Positions 24,227 through 32,263 of a DNA stretch of 38,088 nt are shown here, one piece after another (within the stretch, counting starts at the first letter, position 1; every line of letters begins with the position of its first letter). The DNA is from Streptomyces djakartensis. GTDB lineage: Bacteria; Actinomycetota; Actinomycetes; Streptomycetales; Streptomycetaceae. The notes beneath the pieces are model-generated. The model had not been told where the DNA came from. It was given only the letters and a program-made list of their open reading frames with translations, and did no database searches. A program made the position numbers and the translations under genes. The stretch is from assembly GCF_014651075.1 (NCBI RefSeq), contig NZ_BMWE01000038.1, forward strand, positions 1-38,088, given 5' to 3'.

Positions 24227-24826
24227 GTGTTCCGTAGCCGTGCGAAGGATGAGAAGGCCCAGGCAGCCGACAAGGCGCCGGTGAACTTCTCCAAGCAGCC
24301 CCGCGATCCCCAGGCCCCCAAGGGCCGCCCCACGCCGAAGCGCAGCCAGGCCCAGAGCCAGCGCCGCAGCGTGGCCAACACGTCGATGACGCGCAAGGAG
24401 GCTTCCAAGCGCCAGCGCGAGGAGCGCCGTGCCGCGCTGGAGCGGCAGCGCCAGGCGCTCGCCAGCGGCGACGAGCGGTACCTGCCCGCGCGTGACAAGG
24501 GGCCGGTCCGCCGGTTCGCGCGTGACTTCATCGACTCGCGGTTCAACATCGCGGAGTTCTTCCTGCCGATGGCCGTGGTCATCCTCGTGCTGAGCATGGT
24601 GCGGCAGGCGGCGTTGCAGAACATCGCGCTGCTGCTGTGGCTCGTGGTGATCGTGCTGATCGTGCTCGACTCGTTCGTCACCTCGTTCCGCCTGAAGAAG
24701 CAGCTGAACGAGCGTTTCGCGGGTGAGAACAAGCGCGGCGCCGTCGCCTACGCCCTGATGCGCTCGCTCCAGATGCGCCGGCTCCGGCTGCCGAAGCCGC
24801 AGGTCAAGCGCGGAGAGCGGCCCTGA
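24227..24826 (+). CDS. DUF3043 membrane protein
   Basis: A 199-residue protein of the actinobacterial DUF3043 family, function unknown. A long basic, Lys/Arg/Gln-rich cytoplasmic N-terminus (1-110) carries MTRKEASKRQREERRAALE. Two membrane helices follow (about 120-138 and 145-168), then a basic C-terminal tail. The GTG at 24227 gives the usual start VFRSRAKDEK; no ribosome site precedes it, so a leaderless transcript is possible. Its stop overlaps the CTG start of the methyltransferase gene, suggesting co-translation. Confidence 0.88.
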   Translation: MFRSRAKDEKAQAADKAPVNFSKQPRDPQAPKGRPTPKRSQAQSQRRSVANTSMTRKEASKRQREERRAALERQRQALASGDERYLPARDKGPVRRFARDFIDSRFNIAEFFLPMAVVILVLSMVRQAALQNIALLLWLVVIVLIVLDSFVTSFRLKKQLNERFAGENKRGAVAYALMRSLQMRRLRLPKPQVKRGERP

Positions 24827-25611
24827 CCACGACGCCGTTCTCCGGGGGTGCGGCGGATGCCTGGCTGGACGGGCCGGGCGAGCTGCGCGATGTCGTCCGG
24901 CAGGAGCTGGTGGCCCGCCAGCTGGACGAGCAGATAGTCGGGCGGTTCCCGGTCGGGCAGCGGCTGCGGGTGCTCGACGTGGGGATGGGGCAGGGCACTC
25001 AGGCGCTGCGCCTGGTCCGGGCCGGGCACCGGGTGACCGGTCTGGAGCAGGACGCGAAGATGATCGCCGTGGCCCGGGAGGCGCTCGCGGGGGAACCGGA
25101 GGGCATCCGGGAGCGGATGCGGATCATCGAGGGCGACGGCCGGGACACCGGGGTGCACTTCCTGCCCGGCAGCTTCGATGTGGTGCTGTGCCACGGCGTC
25201 CTGATGTACGTGGAGGAGCCCGACCCGCTGCTGGCGGGGCTGGCCCGGATGTTGGCACCGGGCGGACTGCTGTCCCTGCTGGTGCGCAACGGGGACGCGC
25301 TCGCCGTACGACCGGGGCTGTCCGGCGACTGGGCGGGCGCGCTGGCCGCCTTCGACACGGTCTCCTACCGGAACCGCCTCGGGCTCGACGTGCGGGCCGA
25401 CCGGCTGAAGGACCTGACGGCGACGCTCGCCGGGATCGGGGCGCCGCTGCACGCCTGGTACGGGGTGCGGGTCTTCACCGACACGGCGTCGGACGGCACG
25501 GAGGTACCGGCCGACGTGGAGACGCTGCTCGCGGTGGAGGAGAAAGCCGGGCGGACCGATCCGTACCGCGGGGTGGCGGCGCTGCTGCACCTGTGCGGCG
25601 TACGGGGCTGA
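24823..25611 (+). CDS. Class I SAM-dependent methyltransferase, apparent CTG start
   Basis: About 262 residues with a Rossmann-fold methyltransferase core: motif I VLDVGMGQGTQAL, the acidic end of strand 2 in GLEQDA, IIEGDGRD, and VVLCHGVLMYVEEPD. The family, as I recall it, starts TTTPFSGGAADAWLDGPGELRD, and this segment is encoded in frame from 24826. The only codon in the right place is CTG at 24823, which overlaps the DUF3043 stop (CTGA) and has GGAGAG five bases upstream. The next conventional start, GTG at 24910, would remove conserved N-terminal sequence. The substrate is unknown; a SmtA/CmoM-like small-molecule or tRNA role is possible. Confidence 0.88.
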   Translation: MTTTPFSGGAADAWLDGPGELRDVVRQELVARQLDEQIVGRFPVGQRLRVLDVGMGQGTQALRLVRAGHRVTGLEQDAKMIAVAREALAGEPEGIRERMRIIEGDGRDTGVHFLPGSFDVVLCHGVLMYVEEPDPLLAGLARMLAPGGLLSLLVRNGDALAVRPGLSGDWAGALAAFDTVSYRNRLGLDVRADRLKDLTATLAGIGAPLHAWYGVRVFTDTASDGTEVPADVETLLAVEEKAGRTDPYRGVAALLHLCGVRG

Positions 25612-25660
25612 ACCGCGCGGCGGGGAGAGTGGGCGGGGACCGTCGGCCCCCGCCCCGGGC

Positions 25661-25873
25661 TCACGCCTCGGCCGCGTGCAGGCTCATCGGCCCGTAGATC
25701 TCCGTGGAGTCCTCGAACAGCCGCACCTGGTCGGCGCCGCCCTCCTGGAGGGCCTTCCAGTGCTCCCCGATCCAGGACTCGGCGTCCCCCTGGGTGGGGA
25801 ACTCCTCCGGCGGCACCGCGGGCTGGACCTCCGTCCCGTCCGTCTTCTCGAACCGCCACGTCCATGCCGCCAT
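25661..25873 (-). CDS. Small conserved actinobacterial protein (70 aa), unknown function
   Basis: An acidic 70-residue protein starting MAAWTWRFEK and containing EEFPTQGDAESWIGEHWKAL and ADQVRLFEDSTEIYGPMSL. No membrane helix. The ATG at 25873 is chosen because GGGAGG lies five bases upstream; an upstream frame start at 25903 has none. I recall homologues at this place in other Streptomyces. It is convergent with the methyltransferase gene. No function can be assigned. Confidence 0.8.
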   Translation of the reverse strand: MAAWTWRFEKTDGTEVQPAVPPEEFPTQGDAESWIGEHWKALQEGGADQVRLFEDSTEIYGPMSLHAAEA

Positions 25874-25989
25874 GTACGCCTCCCATGTCTGAGCACACTG
25901 CACAGCGAGAGCCGGATCTTGGTCCGGCTCCTCACCAGAGCGTAAGCGCTCCGCTGGGTGGGGCGGGACATGTGGTCAGGTGTGCGGGA

Positions 25990-26076
25990 TATTGGGCGGG
26001 TGCGGGTCGTGGGAGGCCGGTCACGCCCGCGCGGCGGAGCCGCACATCGATACGGCCCGCGCCCCTTCAGGGCGTC
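25990..26076 (+). repeat. Dispersed intergenic repeat, family A copy 2
   Basis: This lies in the gap before the cobU fusion gene. It shares GGGCGGGTGCGGGT, the core GCGGCGGAGCCGC (26031-26043) and CCCGCGCCCCTT with the copy at 1388-1464. It is non-coding. Confidence 0.6.
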
Positions 26077-26118
26077 TCCCATCACGCATGTCCCAGGTCC
26101 GCGGGTGAGAATCGGGGC

Positions 26119-27318
26119 GTGGAACTCACTTTGCTCGGTACCGGTGCCCCTGAGGGGCTGCCCCGCCCGGACTGTCCCTGTGCGGCCTGCGCGGCCGCTG
26201 TCGGCCCCGACGCGCGGGCCGCCGCCGCGCTGCTCCTGGACGGGGCGCTGCTGCTCGACCTGACGCCCGGAGCGGCGTTCGCGGCGGCCCGGGCCGGCCG
26301 GTCTCTGACCGGCGTGCGGCAGGTGCTGCTGTCGCATCCGCACGAGGGGCCCCCGGTGGAGGTGCCGGCCGGGCTGCCGCAACCCGGGCGGGTGCCGGAC
26401 GGGCGGGAGCTGACGCTGCTGACGGGTCACCGGGTCCGGGCTGTGGCGCTGGACGCGCCGGGGACGGGGTACGCGGTGACCGGGCCGGAGGGGCAGCGGC
26501 TGCTGTACCTGCCGCCGGGCGGGGCGCCGGCGGGGCTCGAAAAGCCGGCCGAGGCCTACGACATGGTCCTGCTGGATGTGGTGGGGCGGCCGGACGCGCT
26601 GGCGAAGCTGCGGGCGACGGGGGCGGTCGGGCCGACGACGGATGTGGTCGCCGTCCATCTGGACCACGACGTGCCGCCTGGGCCCGAGCTCGGGCGGCGG
26701 CTCGCGGCGGCCGGGGCGCGGGCCGTGCCGGACGGGGTGACGCTGGCGGTGGGCGCGTACGAGGACGTGCCGGACGTGCCGCGGCGCACGCTGGTGCTGG
26801 GCGGGGCGCGGTCGGGCAAGTCGGTGGAGGCCGAGCGGAGGCTGGAGGCCTTCCCGGACGTGCTGTACGTGGCGACGGGCGGGTCGCGGAACGGGGACAC
26901 CGAGTGGTCGGCGCGGGTGTCCGCGCACCGGGAGCGGCGGCCGGGTTCGTGGCACACGGTGGAGACGTGCGATCTGGTGCCGTTGCTTCAGGCGGAGGGG
27001 CCGCCCCTGCTCATCGACTGTCTGTCGTTGTGGCTGACGGATGCGATGGATGCCGCCGGGGCGTGGGACGACGCGGTGTGGGCGGAGCGGGGGGAGAAGG
27101 TGCTGCGGGAGAGGGTGCGGGAGTTGACGGAGGCGGTGCGTGCTACTCGGCGGACCGTGGTCGCCGTGTCGAACGAGGTGGGGTCGGGGATCGTGCCGTC
27201 GACCGCGTCGGGGCGGCGGTACCGGGATGAGCTCGGGCGGTTGAACGCCGGGTTCGCGGACGAGTGCGAGCACGTGCTGTTGGTGGTGGCGGGGCAGGCG
27301 GTCGTGCTGCGGGGGTGA
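26119..27318 (+). CDS. cobU: CobU fused to an N-terminal degenerate MBL-fold domain
   Basis: The C-terminal part (about 225-399) is adenosylcobinamide kinase/adenosylcobinamide-phosphate guanylyltransferase, which activates cobinamide for nucleotide-loop assembly of cobalamin. It has Walker A GGARSGKS near residue 228, the guanylylated-His region AHRERRPGSWHTVE and GSGIVPSTASGRRYRDELGR. The N-terminal 220 residues resemble a PhnP-like metallo-beta-lactamase fold (LTLLGTGAPEG, CPCAAC), but the metal motif reads SHPHEGPP rather than HxHxDH, so metal catalysis is doubtful. GTG at 26119 fits the fold start; the frame is open further upstream through the repeat. cobT and cobS follow further right. 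Confidence 0.9.
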   Translation: MELTLLGTGAPEGLPRPDCPCAACAAAVGPDARAAAALLLDGALLLDLTPGAAFAAARAGRSLTGVRQVLLSHPHEGPPVEVPAGLPQPGRVPDGRELTLLTGHRVRAVALDAPGTGYAVTGPEGQRLLYLPPGGAPAGLEKPAEAYDMVLLDVVGRPDALAKLRATGAVGPTTDVVAVHLDHDVPPGPELGRRLAAAGARAVPDGVTLAVGAYEDVPDVPRRTLVLGGARSGKSVEAERRLEAFPDVLYVATGGSRNGDTEWSARVSAHRERRPGSWHTVETCDLVPLLQAEGPPLLIDCLSLWLTDAMDAAGAWDDAVWAERGEKVLRERVRELTEAVRATRRTVVAVSNEVGSGIVPSTASGRRYRDELGRLNAGFADECEHVLLVVAGQAVVLRG

Positions 27319-27507
27319 GAGGTGCGGGGCGTCGGGGCCGTGGCCGGGGCGTTGCGCAGCCCGGCGGTGCGGGGTGCCTCCCCCAAGCTCTCAGCTTCTC
27401 CCCCAAGTTCTCGGCTTCGCTCGAACAGGGGGGACCCCCATGAGCAGGGGGACCCCCATCGCCCACCCGTGCCGCCCTGAGCGGCGCGACTGCCCGCAGC
27501 TGGGCGG
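27319..27507. repeat. Dispersed repeat family B copy 2, interrupted by a second hairpin repeat
   Basis: Blocks GGCGTCGGGGCCG, GTTGCGCAGCCCGGCGGTGC and CGCCCACCCGTGCCGCCCTGA match copy 1 at 22640-22790. Between them, 27379-27460 is an insertion made of CCCCCAAG, GCTTCGCTCGAACAGGGGG and GGACCCCCAT elements, a hairpin type I recall as common in Streptomyces. It separates the convergent cobU and methyltransferase genes and may terminate both. Confidence 0.65.
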
Positions 27508-28566
27508 CTAAGTGGCTTTGCGGGCGATGACCCGGTACGTGTTCGCGAGGCGGGTGCGGCGGGCCAGGGGCGCCAGCAGGTGGTCCGCCGCCGCGGCTGC
27601 GGCCACCAGGGGGATGCCCGCTCGCAGGAGGGCTTCCCGCGCGTGCCGGCGCAGTGGGGGTGGGGGGAGCGCTCGCCAGGGGGTGTCGGGGGCCGGCAGG
27701 GCGTGGGAGAGGGCGAGGGCCGTGGCGCCCGACAGGTCGTGGGGGCTGTGGGTGGGGCGGTGGTCCAGGACGACGATCGTGCAGCCGGCCGCCTCCAGCT
27801 CGGCTCTGAGGTTTCGCGGGGGAAGCAGGTGCAGATGGCGGGGCTGGTCGTAGCCGAGCCACCAGCGGCCCAGCAGCGCGGCGTACCCGCTGCGGGGGTT
27901 CACGGTCTCGATGAGCAGGTGCCCGCCTGGACGCAGGACGTCCAGGGCGGCGTGGAGTTCCGCTCGGGGGTCCGGGGTGCCCTCGAGGTGGTGGAGCATG
28001 CTGACCACGTCGTAGCGGGCGCGCAGCGGGGCCGCGATCAGGGGGTCCGTCAGCCGGCCGACATGGGCCTCCTCGACGCGGTCGGCCGAGCGGGCGCGGA
28101 CCACGCGGGGGGTCGGGTCGAGGCCGTCGAACGCGGTGTACGGGAAGAACTCCCGGGCCGTCGCCGGGAAGCGGGCGTGGCCCGTCCCGATGTCCAGCCA
28201 GCTCTCCGGCTCCCCGAAGCGCAGCATCGCGCGGGCGGCCGAGCGGTGGCGGACCCGACCGGAGCGCAGGGCGAGGAGCGCGTCGGACGCGTGGTCCACC
28301 GGTGCCCCGCGCACCGTGCGGTGGTAGAGGGCGAGCCCCTCGAAGGTGAGGCGGGGGTTCTGGAAGGTGTGGCCGCAGTCCCGGCACTCGTCGACGGTGA
28401 AGGTGCCCGGTTTGTACTGCCGCAGGTCACCGGTGCGCAGGCGGTTCCGCAGGCGGGTGGAGCCGCACCAGGGGCAGTCCTGACGGTGTGGTTCGTGGAC
28501 GCGGGCGGTCGCCTGGGCGGCGAGGGACGTCGAAGGAGTGGACGAGGGAGTGGAGGATGCGGGCAT
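27508..28566 (-). CDS. Methyltransferase with N-terminal zinc ribbon
   Basis: A 352-residue cytoplasmic protein. A Ser/Thr-rich leader is followed by a four-Cys zinc ribbon (CPWCG and CRDCGH, about 32-65), then a class I SAM methyltransferase domain with WLDIGTGHARFP as motif I, VVSMLHHLEG and LRPGGHLLIETVNP. This CxxC plus methyltransferase layout is found in enzymes acting on sugars or lipid-linked glycans, but the substrate here is unknown. The ATG at 28566 has GGGAG seven bases upstream. It is divergent from cobT and convergent with cobU, and has no evident link to cobalamin synthesis. Confidence 0.87.
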   Translation of the reverse strand: MPASSTPSSTPSTSLAAQATARVHEPHRQDCPWCGSTRLRNRLRTGDLRQYKPGTFTVDECRDCGHTFQNPRLTFEGLALYHRTVRGAPVDHASDALLALRSGRVRHRSAARAMLRFGEPESWLDIGTGHARFPATAREFFPYTAFDGLDPTPRVVRARSADRVEEAHVGRLTDPLIAAPLRARYDVVSMLHHLEGTPDPRAELHAALDVLRPGGHLLIETVNPRSGYAALLGRWWLGYDQPRHLHLLPPRNLRAELEAAGCTIVVLDHRPTHSPHDLSGATALALSHALPAPDTPWRALPPPPLRRHAREALLRAGIPLVAAAAAADHLLAPLARRTRLANTYRVIARKAT

Positions 28567-28722
28567 GGGCGGCTCCCGGGCGCGAGGCGTACGGCAGGGA
28601 CGCACGACAATCCGCTGCAAAACGGAACGTATGGGATGCCGATCTTGGGTGCAACGACGTCGCCGCGGTGGAGTCGCGATGTGGCACCGTGGCGTTCGAC
28701 CGGGGCCGGTACTGTTCGGCGA

Positions 28723-29859
28723 ATGAGCTCGCTTAATCTCGACGACTTCACCGATCTGATCGAGCGTCCGGACGGCGGGGTCCGCCGTGACGCCGAGGCA
28801 CGCCGGGAGCGGCAGATCGTGCCGCCCGGATCGCTGGGCTGGCTCGACGAGCTGGGTGAGTGGCTGGCGGCGGCGCAGTCGGCGGTGCCGGTGCGGCCGG
28901 TCGAACGGCCGCGGGTGGTGCTCTTCGCGGGTGACCACGGCGTCGCCGAGCTGGGCGTCTCGGCCCGTCCGGCGGGCGGCGCCGCGGAGTTGGTGCGCGA
29001 GGTGCTGGAGGGTGGCCGGCCGGTCTCGGTGCTGGCGCGGCGGCTGGGCGTGCCGGTGCGGATCGTCGACATGGCCCTGGACTGCGACCCCGGCTCCCTG
29101 CCCGAGGACGTCGTCCGGCACCGGGTGCGGCGCGGCAGCGGGCGGATCGACGTCGAGGACGCGCTGACCTTGGAGGAGGCCGAGGCGGCGTTCCGGGCGG
29201 GGGTCGCGGTGGCCGACGAGGAGGCCGACTCCGGTACGGATCTGGTGGTGCTCGGCGATGTGAGCGTCGGCGGGACCACGGTCGCGGGCGTGCTGGTCGC
29301 GGCGCTGTGCGGGGTCGACGCGTCGGTGGTGACCGGGCGGGGCGGCCTGGCCATCGACGACCTGGCGTGGATGCGCAAGTGCGCGGCGATCCGTGACGCG
29401 CTGCGCCGGGCCCGGCCGGTGCTCGGGGACCAGTTGCGGCTGCTGGCGACGGTGGGCGGCGCGGACTTCGCCGCGATGACGGGCTTCCTGCTGCAGAGCG
29501 CGGTGCGGAAGCTGCCGGTGGTGCTCGACGGGGTCGTGACGGCCGCCTGCGCGCTGGTCGCGCAGCGGGTCGCGTTCCGGGCGCCGGACTGGTGGCTGGC
29601 CGCGCACGACAGCGGGGAGCCCGGGCAGGCCAAGGCGCTGGACCGGATGGCCCTGGAGCCGCTGCTCACTCACGGGGTGACGGTCGGGGAGGGCGCCGGG
29701 GGCCTGCTCGCGCTGCCCCTGGTGCAGGCGGCGGCGGCACTGGCGGCGGAGCTGCCGGAGAAGCCGGAGCAGCCGGAGGAGCCGGAGGAGCCGGAGGAGC
29801 CGGAGCAGCAGAAGGAGCAGCAGGAGCCCGGGGCGTTCGAGGCTCCCGCCGGGCAGTAG
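28723..29859 (+). CDS. cobT: Nicotinate-nucleotide-dimethylbenzimidazole phosphoribosyltransferase, with acidic tail
   Basis: CobT makes alpha-ribazole phosphate from dimethylbenzimidazole and nicotinate mononucleotide for the lower loop of cobalamin. The 378-residue protein shows PPGSLGWLDELGEWL, VLFAGDHGVAELGVSARP, the GDVSVGGTT substrate loop, GRGGLAIDDL, and the catalytic Glu in the C-terminal GVTVGEGAGG. The last 33 residues are an unusual tail of Glu/Pro/Gln (EEPEEPEEPEQQKEQQ), which lies beyond the enzyme fold. The ATG at 28723 starts close to the conserved N-terminus. Links by pathway: cobU at 26119 and cobS at 31450. Confidence 0.94.
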   Translation: MSSLNLDDFTDLIERPDGGVRRDAEARRERQIVPPGSLGWLDELGEWLAAAQSAVPVRPVERPRVVLFAGDHGVAELGVSARPAGGAAELVREVLEGGRPVSVLARRLGVPVRIVDMALDCDPGSLPEDVVRHRVRRGSGRIDVEDALTLEEAEAAFRAGVAVADEEADSGTDLVVLGDVSVGGTTVAGVLVAALCGVDASVVTGRGGLAIDDLAWMRKCAAIRDALRRARPVLGDQLRLLATVGGADFAAMTGFLLQSAVRKLPVVLDGVVTAACALVAQRVAFRAPDWWLAAHDSGEPGQAKALDRMALEPLLTHGVTVGEGAGGLLALPLVQAAAALAAELPEKPEQPEEPEEPEEPEQQKEQQEPGAFEAPAGQ

Positions 29860-29989
29860 CCGCCGGGAGAGCCAGGTCACGCGCGCCCGGCTCAACCTCG
29901 TCCCCCTCCGGTCGGTCTTGGAACGTGGTGTCGGTGCGACTGAGTCGCGGACGCCCCCAGAGGTACCGACGCACGACGAGGACGACCCG

Positions 29990-30724
29990 ATGAGCACGCT
30001 CGCCCGCTGGGCCCGCGCCGAATGGGGACCGCTGTACGCGGCGGTGCGCGGGCCGCTGCGGGAGCGGCGGTGGCGGGCCGTGCCGATGGCGACGGCCGCC
30101 GTGTGCCTCACGGCCGTACTGCACTTCACGCACAGCCGGTCGTGGGGTCACCGGTTCGTGCAGGACGTCGGTACGGTCCGGGCCGAGGACCCGCTGTGGC
30201 TCGCGCTGCTGCGGACGCCGCTGTCGCTGTTCGTGCCCGCGCTGGACCTGCCGGTGTGGGGTGCGCTGCTGCAGGTCCTGCTGGTTTTCGGCGTGGCGGA
30301 GCTCAGTGTGGGCCGGTGGCGGACGACGGTCATCGCGTATGCCGCGACCCTCGCCGGCACCCTGTACGCACGGCTGGGCACCTGGCTGGGCCCGGGCTGT
30401 CCGCTCGGTCTGCCGGCCTCGGACGCGCACGTCGTGGACACCGGGCCGTCGGCGGCGGTGGTGGGGCTGGCCGTCTACGTGGGATGGCGCCACCGCGCGT
30501 ACGTCACGGCCGGGGCTGTGATCGTGGCGATGGTCGTCGAGGTCGCCGTGAAGGAGAACCTCGCGGGCAAGGAGCACCTGGCGGCGATCGCGGCGGTGCT
30601 GGTGCTGTGCGCGGCCGGCGCGGCGCGTCAGCGGCGTTCGAGGGACCGGGCCGGCTCCGGATCGGGCGCGCCGCCGATCCAGTCCTGGAACCGGCGCCCG
30701 GGTCCCGCCCAGCGGCGGTCGTGA
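29990..30724 (+). CDS. Rhomboid-like integral membrane protein
   Basis: A 244-residue protein with about six membrane helices. DTGPSAAVVG may correspond to the catalytic-Ser motif of rhomboid proteases (GxS) and GKEHLAAIAAVL to the His helix, so it could be an intramembrane peptidase; motif spacing could not be checked and activity is uncertain. The ATG at 29990 lacks a strong ribosome site. Its last 97 bp overlap the 3' end of the convergent membrane-protein gene (to 30628), where it encodes a basic, Pro/Gly-rich tail. Confidence 0.75.
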   Translation: MSTLARWARAEWGPLYAAVRGPLRERRWRAVPMATAAVCLTAVLHFTHSRSWGHRFVQDVGTVRAEDPLWLALLRTPLSLFVPALDLPVWGALLQVLLVFGVAELSVGRWRTTVIAYAATLAGTLYARLGTWLGPGCPLGLPASDAHVVDTGPSAAVVGLAVYVGWRHRAYVTAGAVIVAMVVEVAVKENLAGKEHLAAIAAVLVLCAAGAARQRRSRDRAGSGSGAPPIQSWNRRPGPAQRRS

Positions 30725-31389
30725 TGGTAGGCCCGCAGGCCGGCTCTGGCGCGGGCGCGCGGGCGGCTGCGGTAGAACCGCTTGGCCCACGGGGAGGTGG
30801 GGCGGGCCAGCCGTACGGCGGCGACCAGGGCGACGAGGGGGACGACGACCCCCAGCACCGCGAGGCGGACCTTGCCCTTGAACAGGGCGATGAGGGCGAA
30901 CAGGAAGTTCGCCAGGACGGTCACGATGGCCACGGCGCGGTTCTGCTGCTGGTCCTCGGAGAGGTTGTTGACGCCCAGCGGTGAGAAGCCGATCAGGAGC
31001 ATGCCGCCGAGGGCGGCGGTGAGCACGACCATCTCCACGCTCTTGCGGCCGTCCGGGGTCCAGTAGACGTCGGCGAGGTGCAGGACCAGGGCGAACTCGT
31101 CGAGGACGAGGCCGGCGCCGATGCCGAAGATCACCGCGGCGAGGTACGAACCGAAACCGTACTGACCGCCCGCCACCGCGCCGAAGCCGCCGGCGATCGT
31201 CAGGATGACCCCGGGGACCACGTGGTGCACGTGGACGCCGCCGCTGCTGATGTTGCCGAAGGGGCCCTTGCCGGCCCGGATGAGGCGGGTGATGCCCCGG
31301 GTGACCAGGAAGGTCACGACGAAGGAGACGAGAGCGAGGAACAACGGCAGCTTGCCGGGTTCCACGATGTTCCGCTCGAACCATCCCAT
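30628..31389 (-). CDS. Conserved integral membrane protein, unknown function
   Basis: A 253-residue protein with about six membrane helices and a basic C-terminal tail (SRPRARARAGLRAYHHDRR). A distinctive HVHHVVPGV with three His lies between helices 1 and 2, and FGIGAGLVLDEFALVLHLADVYW follows; the His/Asp/Glu cluster could bind a metal, but no known family function is recognised. The ATG at 31389 gives MGWFERNI. It is divergent from cobS (60-bp gap) and convergent, with a 97-bp overlap, with the rhomboid-like gene. I recall similar proteins annotated only as membrane proteins in Streptomyces. Confidence 0.85.
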   Translation of the reverse strand: MGWFERNIVEPGKLPLFLALVSFVVTFLVTRGITRLIRAGKGPFGNISSGGVHVHHVVPGVILTIAGGFGAVAGGQYGFGSYLAAVIFGIGAGLVLDEFALVLHLADVYWTPDGRKSVEMVVLTAALGGMLLIGFSPLGVNNLSEDQQQNRAVAIVTVLANFLFALIALFKGKVRLAVLGVVVPLVALVAAVRLARPTSPWAKRFYRSRPRARARAGLRAYHHDRRWAGPGRRFQDWIGGAPDPEPARSLERR

Positions 31390-31449
31390 ATGTGAACTTT
31401 ATCCTCGACCGGCGTGTCCGCCCTCCTGACCGGCCGGTAGCCTGCGCCG

Positions 31450-32232
31450 GTGCCCAGTACCTCGCCCCTCGACGGTCTCCGTTTCGCCTTCGGCACCCTC
31501 ACGGTGTTCCCGGTCCGGGTGACCCGGTGGGACCGCGGGGCGGCGCGGGGCGGCATGCTGTGCGCTCCGCTGGCCGGGCTGGCGGTCGGCGCCCCGGCGG
31601 CGGCCCTCGGGCTGGTGCTGCTGTTCCTCGGTGCGGGCGGGCCGCTCGCCGCCGTGGCCACCGTCGCCGTCACCGCCGTTCTCACCCGTGGGCTGCACCT
31701 GGACGGTCTCGCGGACACCGCCGACGGGCTGGGCAGCGGGAAGCCCGCCGAGGACGCGCTGCGGATCATGAAGCAGTCGGACATCGGGCCGTTCGGGGTC
31801 ATCACCCTCGTGCTCGCCCTGCTCGCCCAGGCCGCCGCGCTCGCCCAGGCCTACGACGCCTCCTGGGCCCGGGGCGCCTTCGCCGCCGTCGTCTCCGCGA
31901 CCGTGGCCCGGCTGTCCCTGACCCTGGCGGCACGGGCCGGGGTGCCGGCGGCGCGGCCGGAGGGCCTGGGGGCGGCGGTCGCGGGTGTGGTGCCGGTGCG
32001 GGGGGCGCTGGTCACCGGCGTCGTGGTCGCGGGGACGGCGGCAGCGGGAGGTGCCGTCCTCGGGTGGTACGACGCGGCCCGGGCCGTGCTCGCGGTGGCC
32101 CTCTCGCTGGTCGCCGCTGAGTTGCTCCTGCGGCACTGCACGCGCCGTTTGGGCGGGGTCACCGGGGACGTGTTCGGCGGCCTGGCGGAGACGGCGGCGA
32201 CGACGGCGCTGGTCGTGCTGTCACTGGGCTGA
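31450..32232 (+). CDS. cobS: Adenosylcobinamide-GDP ribazoletransferase (cobalamin synthase)
   Basis: CobS joins adenosylcobinamide-GDP and alpha-ribazole, completing cobalamin; it is a membrane enzyme. The 260-residue product has the signature RGLHLDGLADTADGLG, followed by MKQSDIGPFGV, several membrane helices and the closing GVTGDVFGGLAE motif. The start is GTG at 31450. Together with cobU and cobT it supplies the nucleotide-loop branch, sufficient for salvage of cobinamide; corrin-ring genes are not in the window. Confidence 0.96.
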   Translation: MPSTSPLDGLRFAFGTLTVFPVRVTRWDRGAARGGMLCAPLAGLAVGAPAAALGLVLLFLGAGGPLAAVATVAVTAVLTRGLHLDGLADTADGLGSGKPAEDALRIMKQSDIGPFGVITLVLALLAQAAALAQAYDASWARGAFAAVVSATVARLSLTLAARAGVPAARPEGLGAAVAGVVPVRGALVTGVVVAGTAAAGGAVLGWYDAARAVLAVALSLVAAELLLRHCTRRLGGVTGDVFGGLAETAATTALVVLSLG

Positions 32233-32263
32233 AACGATCGGCGGGCACGGTCCTCCCGCCGCT

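Noticed and set aside
25874..26118. Cobalamin riboswitch upstream of cobU, cobT or cobS
   Set aside because: I looked for a B12-box-like segment in the gaps before 26119, 28723 and 31450 and saw none; the gap before cobU is mostly dispersed repeat.
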